A stretch of 9,836 nucleotides of DNA from Actinobacteria bacterium UBA5976 (GTDB lineage Bacteria > Actinomycetota > Actinomycetes > S36-B12 > UBA5976), in contig DJBM01000059.1 in NCBI GenBank assembly GCA_002430405.1, positions 1 to 9,836 of the forward strand. The letters run 5' to 3'. The notes under the pieces are model-generated. The model was not told the DNA's origin. It did not search any database and saw nothing but the letters and a program-made list of their open reading frames with translations. Each line of letters opens with the position of its first letter. Within the stretch, counting starts at the first letter, position 1. Of the stretch, positions 5,738 through 9,836 are shown piece by piece. A program made the translations under genes and the position numbers.

Positions 5738-5755
5738 TATCTTGACGTCAAGATA
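5738..5755 (+). promoter_or_regulatory. Perfect 18-bp palindrome, candidate operator over the aconitase transcription start
   Basis: TATCTTGACGTCAAGATA equals its own reverse complement over all 18 bases. It begins one base after the TATAAT box and covers the predicted transcription start, an ideal place for a dimeric repressor. The regulator is not identifiable here. The sequence does not match my memory of the corynebacterial AcnR site. An RNA hairpin is possible but would have only six A/U-rich pairs, so a DNA operator is the better reading. Confidence 0.6.
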
Positions 5756-5759
5756 CTTT

Positions 5760-5764
5760 AGGAG
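5760..5764 (+). promoter_or_regulatory. Ribosome binding site deciding the aconitase start
   Basis: AGGAG is four bases before the GTG at 5769. The spacing is short, but it clearly favours this GTG over the in-frame TTG at 5742, which lies inside the palindrome at about the predicted transcription start and has no ribosome binding site. Confidence 0.65.
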
Positions 5765-5768
5765 TCTC

Positions 5769-8432
5769 GTGAAGAGCCTTAATTCCTTCAATGCCCAATC
5801 CGAACTAACAGTGGCTGGCGAAACTTTCGCGATTTTTCGCCTAGCTGCGCTTCCCGGTACCGAGCGGTTGCCCTTCACACACAAAGTACTGCTGGAAAAT
5901 TTATTGCGTACCGAAGATGGCGCCAATGTGACGGCCGCGCAAATTAAGACATTGGCAAATTGGGATTCGCAAGCTGAGCCAACTGATGAAATTCAATTCA
6001 CACCTGCTCGCGTAATCATGCAGGACTTCACCGGTGTTCCTTGCATAGTCGATCTTGCAACTATGCGGGAGGCAGTCACTGAACTCGGTGGGGATCCAGA
6101 TCGCATTAATCCATTAGCGCCAGCGGAACTTGTAATTGACCATTCAGTAATTGCAGATTTTTTTGGTGATTCCCAAGCAGCAGAGAAGAACGTAAATCTG
6201 GAATACGAACGAAATAATGAACGTTATAAATTTCTGCGCTGGGGCCAGGATGCGTTCTCCGACTTCAAAGTCGTTCCACCAGGTACTGGAATTGTTCACC
6301 AAGTAAACATTGAAGCGCTAGCGCGCGTTGTCATGGTGCGGGATGGATTCGCATATCCAGATAGTTGCGTAGGCACAGATTCACACACAACTATGGTTAA
6401 TGGTCTTGGTGTTCTTGGTTGGGGAGTCGGCGGCATTGAAGCCGAAGCAGCAATGTTGGGCCAACCAGTATCGATGTTGATACCGCGCGTAGTTGGCTTT
6501 AAATTATTCGGACAAATGCAGCCTGGAACTACTGCCACTGACTTAGTCCTAACAATTACTGAAATGCTGCGTAAGCACGGCGTAGTTGGAAAATTTGTGG
6601 AGTTTTATGGGGAAGGTGTTACGGCAGTATCTCTAGCCAACCGCGCCACCATCGGAAATATGAGTCCGGAATACGGATCTACGGCAGCTATTTTCCCAAT
6701 TGATGAGGAAACTCTAAATTATTTGCGACTTACTGGCCGCCCAGAATCCCAAATAGCCTTGATTAAGGCTTACACCCAGGCTCAAGGACTATGGCACGAC
6801 GTAGAAATTGAACCAACATATTCTGAATACATCGAACTTGATTTAGGCACTGTGCGTCCCTCGATTGCTGGACCAAAGCGACCACAAGATCGCGTGCCGC
6901 TGGCAGAGGCAGCAACCTCGTTTGAAACTGCTGTTGCAACATTTACCAAAGATCGAAATCGGACTGCATCAGTAACTGTAGGCAGTGAAAACTTTGAAGT
7001 AGGAAATGGCGCGGTAGTAATCGCCGCAATCACTTCGTGTACCAATACCTCTAATCCATCAGTGATGATGGCTGCTGGTTTGCTGGCCAAAAAAGCAGTA
7101 GAAAAAGGACTTGTTACCAAGCCTTGGGTGAAAACCACTTTGGCACCAGGTTCACAGGTTGTCACGGATTACTACAACAAGTCTGGGCTCACAAAATATT
7201 TGGATGCCCTCGGATTTAATCTCGTTGGATATGGTTGCACAACTTGCATCGGTAATTCAGGTCCAATCGCATCAGAAATCAGTTCGGTTATTGCCGAGAA
7301 TAATCTGGCTGCAGTCGCAGTTCTTTCAGGAAATCGAAACTTTGAAGGTCGAATTAATCCGGATGTAAAGATGAATTACTTAGCGTCACCGCCGCTTGTT
7401 GTGGCATACGCGATTGCCGGTTCGATGGCTATTGACATCCAAAATGATTCGCTCGGTGATGATAAAGACGGCAACCCGGTTTACCTAAAAGATATTTGGC
7501 CGACCTCACAAGAAATTGCAGATGTCATAGATTCTTCGATCAACGCTGACATGTTCACTTCGCGCTACAAAGATGTGTTTGCTGGTGATATTCGTTGGCA
7601 AAATCTAGACACTCCAACGGGATCAACTTTTGCATGGGATCCAAGTAGCACTTACGTGCGTCGCCCTCCATATTTTGAAAACATGCCAGCGGAGCCAATC
7701 CCAGTAACCGATGTCTTGGGCGCGCGAGTACTCGCAAAACTGGGCGACTCAGTTACAACCGATCACATTTCCCCAGCAGGTTCAATTCGTGAAGATAGCC
7801 CAGCTGGAAAGTACCTCAAGGAAAACGGTGTTGCAAGAGCAGACTTTAATTCCTACGGCTCCCGTCGAGGAAATCATGAAGTGATGATTCGTGGAACCTT
7901 TGCGAACATTCGCTTGCGTAACCAATTACTTGACGACGTTGAAGGCGGATATACCCGCGACTTCACAGTTGCCGATGCGCCGCAAACTTCAATTTACGAA
8001 GCATCAGTTGCTGCTGCTGCCAAGAATGTGCCGATGGTAATTCTTGCTGGTAAAGAATATGGTTCTGGCTCATCACGTGACTGGGCGGCGAAGGGAACTG
8101 CGCTTCTTGGTGTTCGTGTTGTTATTGCAGAATCCTACGAACGTATTCATCGCTCTAACTTAATCGGCATGGGAGTTTTACCTTTGCAATATCCAGCAGG
8201 TGAAAGCGCTGACTCCTTAGGTCTAACTGGTACCGAAACCTTTGATGTAACGGGAATTGCTGAGCTTAACAATGGCGTAACACCGAAATCGGTAACGGTG
8301 AGCGCGCATGGAAGCGATGGCAAAGTCACCACATTCAAGGCAGTGCTACGAATTGATACCCCAGGTGAGGCAGATTATTTCCGTCATGGTGGCATCTTGC
8401 AGTACGTCCTTCGTTCACTTGTTAGCGCTTAA
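5769..8432 (+). CDS. acnA: Aconitate hydratase A
   Basis: Aconitase interconverts citrate and isocitrate through cis-aconitate in the TCA cycle. The 887 residues (from the GTG at 5769) match the AcnA/IRP1 subfamily length. The [4Fe-4S] ligands are C424 in the TSCTNTSNPS motif and C490 and C493 in GCTTCIGNSGP; the 66 and 3 residue spacing equals that of E. coli AcnA and IRP1. Other landmarks are GTDSHTTMVNGLGV (202-215), GDSVTTDHISPAGSI from 659, and the C-terminal swivel-domain loop GSGSSRDWAAKG from 765, with R770 expected to bind substrate. No truncation or missing key residue is seen. It has its own promoter, with a consensus -10 box and a palindrome over the start site, so separate regulation from the upstream cluster is likely. 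In some actinobacteria acn is repressed by AcnR, but no tetR-type acnR gene follows here. Confidence 0.97.
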   Translation: MKSLNSFNAQSELTVAGETFAIFRLAALPGTERLPFTHKVLLENLLRTEDGANVTAAQIKTLANWDSQAEPTDEIQFTPARVIMQDFTGVPCIVDLATMREAVTELGGDPDRINPLAPAELVIDHSVIADFFGDSQAAEKNVNLEYERNNERYKFLRWGQDAFSDFKVVPPGTGIVHQVNIEALARVVMVRDGFAYPDSCVGTDSHTTMVNGLGVLGWGVGGIEAEAAMLGQPVSMLIPRVVGFKLFGQMQPGTTATDLVLTITEMLRKHGVVGKFVEFYGEGVTAVSLANRATIGNMSPEYGSTAAIFPIDEETLNYLRLTGRPESQIALIKAYTQAQGLWHDVEIEPTYSEYIELDLGTVRPSIAGPKRPQDRVPLAEAATSFETAVATFTKDRNRTASVTVGSENFEVGNGAVVIAAITSCTNTSNPSVMMAAGLLAKKAVEKGLVTKPWVKTTLAPGSQVVTDYYNKSGLTKYLDALGFNLVGYGCTTCIGNSGPIASEISSVIAENNLAAVAVLSGNRNFEGRINPDVKMNYLASPPLVVAYAIAGSMAIDIQNDSLGDDKDGNPVYLKDIWPTSQEIADVIDSSINADMFTSRYKDVFAGDIRWQNLDTPTGSTFAWDPSSTYVRRPPYFENMPAEPIPVTDVLGARVLAKLGDSVTTDHISPAGSIREDSPAGKYLKENGVARADFNSYGSRRGNHEVMIRGTFANIRLRNQLLDDVEGGYTRDFTVADAPQTSIYEASVAAAAKNVPMVILAGKEYGSGSSRDWAAKGTALLGVRVVIAESYERIHRSNLIGMGVLPLQYPAGESADSLGLTGTETFDVTGIAELNNGVTPKSVTVSAHGSDGKVTTFKAVLRIDTPGEADYFRHGGILQYVLRSLVSA

Positions 8433-8441
8433 CCGCTTAAC
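8426..8441 (+). repeat. Tandem 8-bp repeat at the aconitase stop
   Basis: CGCTTAAC occurs twice back to back (8426-8433 and 8434-8441). The first copy contains the aconitase TAA stop, and the second ends three bases before the ATG of the next gene. It probably arose by slippage. The gap holds no recognisable ribosome binding site. Confidence 0.6.
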
Positions 8442-8444
8442 TTA

Positions 8445-8783
8445 ATGAGCAGTTGGCCATCTGATCTCACGCCAGCTGGCGCTACCGGCTGGCAAGTGAA
8501 AGCAATTTCCTGGTTACTTGATCGCTGTCCTTCGGAATTTCGCACCTACGAAGTGTTTCGCACCCAGCCAGCCGCATTGAGTTATGTGACGCAATTTCAC
8601 TTGGAACACCAAGTAGAAGCAATTCGAGATGCTTACCGAAGCGCCCGAACTACTTCGAATTTAAAACCAGAACCACTCGATGAATTACTGGCAGCCCTTG
8701 AGCACGAAGGTGCCAGATTAGCTTTAGAACTTGAGCAGGCGCGTTGCGTTATTCATGCCCTGCAGCGAGATAATTCCCAATAG
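8445..8783 (+). CDS. Conserved actinobacterial hypothetical protein between acnA and dxs
   Basis: I recognise no named domain in this 112-residue, mostly helical protein. GWQVKAISWLLDRCPSEFRTY (15-35) and the later block LDELLAALEHEGARLALELEQARCVIHAL (78-106), which looks like a long amphipathic helix, resemble small uncharacterised proteins I recall from streptomycetes and relatives; this is from memory, not a search. There is no signal peptide or membrane segment, and a single Cys lies in each half (C28, C101). It starts 12 bases after the aconitase stop on the same strand, so it is probably co-transcribed with acnA, but no Shine-Dalgarno sequence precedes it. The start is likely right, as the conserved block begins soon after. 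Its frame shows normal protein-like composition and no antisense competitor. Confidence 0.75.
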   Translation: MSSWPSDLTPAGATGWQVKAISWLLDRCPSEFRTYEVFRTQPAALSYVTQFHLEHQVEAIRDAYRSARTTSNLKPEPLDELLAALEHEGARLALELEQARCVIHALQRDNSQ

Positions 8784-8911
8784 TCCAAGCCCAAATCCAG
8801 TGAATTAAGGCACCTGGCAGAGGGAACAAATCCCATTTGGTCATTAGACTTGGGCAAATCGCGCTTTAAGCAGGCTTTTGCTTGGCGCAACCTGATTCGG
8901 AAGGTGGGTTT
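8784..8911 (+). promoter_or_regulatory. dxs: 128-base leader region upstream of dxs with weak hairpins
   Basis: This is the longest gap in the window and presumably holds the dxs promoter, though I cannot pick a convincing -35/-10 pair. Small inverted repeats are visible: GGGA (8822-8825) with TCCC (8831-8834) around a 5-base loop, and GCGC plus AAGCA (8861-8864, 8868-8872) with TGCTT plus GCGC (8879-8883, 8885-8888) around a GGCTTT loop. The first could end the acnA transcript and the second could be a 5'-UTR structure. None matches a riboswitch I recognise. Confidence 0.3.
8899..8908 (+). promoter_or_regulatory. dxs: Ribosome binding site of dxs
   Basis: GGAAGGTGGG is purine-rich; GGAAGG ends seven bases before the ATG at 8912 and fixes that start. 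Confidence 0.6.
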
Positions 8912-9836
8912 ATGTCGTTATTAAATGGCGTTGAATCCCCGGCAGATCTGCGGACCTTGACTCCAGCGCAGCTTAATCAGTTAGCAAGTGAAATTAGAAA
9001 ATCTCTAGTGGATTATGTGACTCGTACGGGTGGGCACTTAGGTCCAAATCTCGGAGTTGTTGAACTAACTCTGGCTTTACATCTGGTTTTTGATTCGCCA
9101 AAAGATCCGATCTTATGGGATACCGGTCACCAGACTTATGTGCACAAAATGATTACTGGTCGAGCTGGCGATTTTGAATCTCTGCGACAAGAAGGTGGGC
9201 TATCGGGTTATCCGAGCCGCGCCGAAAGCATCCATGACGTTATCGAAAACAGTCATGCCTCTACTGCACTTTCTTATGCGGATGGCATAGCGAAAGCTTT
9301 TGAAATTCACGGTGAGGGCGATCGCCACGTTGTTGCCGTAGTCGGTGACGGCGCGCTCACTGGTGGCATGACTTGGGAAGCGTTAAATAATATTGCCGAT
9401 GGCTCGAATCGATCGATTGTAATTGTTGTAAACGATAATGAACGTTCGTACTCACCAACCATTGGCGGCATGGCACGACACTTAGCAACACTGCGAACCA
9501 CAAAGGGTTATGAAAAATTTTTGGACTGGGGTAAATCCGTACTGGAGCGAACCCCAGTTGTTGGCGCCCCAGTTTATGACGCGCTACATGGCATGAAAAA
9601 GGGAATAAAAGATTTCATTGCGCCACAGGGATTATTTGAAGATCTAGGTCTTAAGTACATCGGCCCAATTGACGGTCACAATATCTCTGACATGGAATTT
9701 GGTTTCCAGCGTGCACGCGACTTTGGTGGACCCGTCATTGTGCACGTCATTACGGAAAAAGGCAGAGGTTACAAACCGGCGGAAACAGATGAAGCCGATC
9801 GCTTCCACGCCGTTGGAATTGTGGACGCTGACACCG
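8912..9836 (+). CDS. dxs: 1-deoxy-D-xylulose-5-phosphate synthase, 3'-truncated by the window edge
   Basis: DXS condenses pyruvate and glyceraldehyde 3-phosphate, using thiamine diphosphate, in the first step of the MEP isoprenoid pathway. The first 308 residues of about 620-640 are visible and open to the end of the window. Landmarks: GGHLGPNLGVVELTLALH (40-57) with H42, WDTGHQTYVHKMITGR (69-84) with H73, SHASTALSYADG (114-125) with H115, the thiamine diphosphate/Mg motif GDGALTGG from 145 with D146 and N176 of NDN, then KYIGPIDGHN and TEKGRGYKPAE. These separate it from other transketolases. ENSHAST in place of the FGTGHSST type seen in E. coli is what I associate with actinobacterial DXS. 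Position downstream of the methyltransferase region agrees with mycobacterial dxs1 gene order. Confidence 0.96.
   Translation, partial: MSLLNGVESPADLRTLTPAQLNQLASEIRKSLVDYVTRTGGHLGPNLGVVELTLALHLVFDSPKDPILWDTGHQTYVHKMITGRAGDFESLRQEGGLSGYPSRAESIHDVIENSHASTALSYADGIAKAFEIHGEGDRHVVAVVGDGALTGGMTWEALNNIADGSNRSIVIVVNDNERSYSPTIGGMARHLATLRTTKGYEKFLDWGKSVLERTPVVGAPVYDALHGMKKGIKDFIAPQGLFEDLGLKYIGPIDGHNISDMEFGFQRARDFGGPVIVHVITEKGRGYKPAETDEADRFHAVGIVDADT

Noticed and set aside
5742..5768. TTG start giving a nine-residue longer aconitase
   Set aside because: It lies inside the palindrome at about the predicted transcription start and has no ribosome binding site; the GTG at 5769 has AGGAG just upstream.
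6782..7368. Open frames on both strands within acnA (minus 6782-7165, plus 7159-7368)
   Set aside because: They overlap strongly conserved aconitase sequence, including the cluster-ligand regions, resemble no protein I recognise and have no start signals. They are shadows of the acnA codon pattern.
1..9836. Mobile element, CRISPR array, defence system, tRNA or rRNA
   Set aside because: No transposase or integrase-like protein, no regularly spaced repeats, no cloverleaf or rRNA-like sequence, and every large frame is a housekeeping or conserved actinobacterial gene in a familiar order.

Overview
This is chromosomal DNA from an actinobacterium. The gene order (inositol monophosphatase, DUF4193, divergent DUF3093, dut, DUF3710, DUF3159, TRAM-domain RNA methyltransferase, then dxs) is an arrangement I know from mycobacteria and streptomycetes, and DUF4193, DUF3093, DUF3710 and DUF3159 are essentially actinobacterial families. 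Base composition looks close to balanced by eye, much lower in G+C than those relatives. Genes are tightly packed, with ATGA and GTGA stop/start overlaps, and several partners found in larger actinobacteria are absent. Together this suggests a streamlined low-GC actinobacterium such as the freshwater acI/Nanopelagicales group. That placement is inference.

Layout. Positions 1-618 hold the 3' part of an inositol-monophosphatase-family gene. It is followed by a gamma-carbonic-anhydrase-like protein (656-1174) and the small zinc-ribbon protein DUF4193 (1282-1578). DUF3093 (1630-2109, minus) faces DUF4193 and is divergent from a forward run: a hotdog thioesterase (2177), dut (2734) and DUF3710 (3177), each overlapping the next by four bases. 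After a 68-base gap that looks like a promoter with an 8-codon leader ORF come DUF3159 (3848) and a TRAM/Fe-S RNA methyltransferase (4507), again overlapping by four bases. A promoter with a perfect -10 hexamer and a perfect 18-bp palindrome precedes aconitase (5769-8432). Aconitase is followed closely by a small conserved hypothetical gene (8445-8783), then a 128-base gap, then dxs (8912 to the window end, truncated).

How the genes fit together. The content is housekeeping: phosphate-ester hydrolysis, dUTP removal, RNA base methylation, the TCA-cycle step citrate to isocitrate, and the first step of the MEP isoprenoid pathway. The unknown-function genes (DUF4193, DUF3093, DUF3710, DUF3159 and the 112-aa protein) belong to a conserved actinobacterial neighbourhood rather than to a mobile or defence island. 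I see no tRNA, rRNA, insertion sequence, CRISPR array or phage gene. No gene-free stretch exceeds 300 bases.

I did not find a convincing wholly new system. The points most worth checking are the palindromic operator at the aconitase promoter, the displaced metal ligand and 54-bp coil repeats in the carbonic-anhydrase-like gene, the putative leaderless leader ORF before DUF3159, and the apparent loss of the OB-fold and TrkA genes from the conserved cluster.
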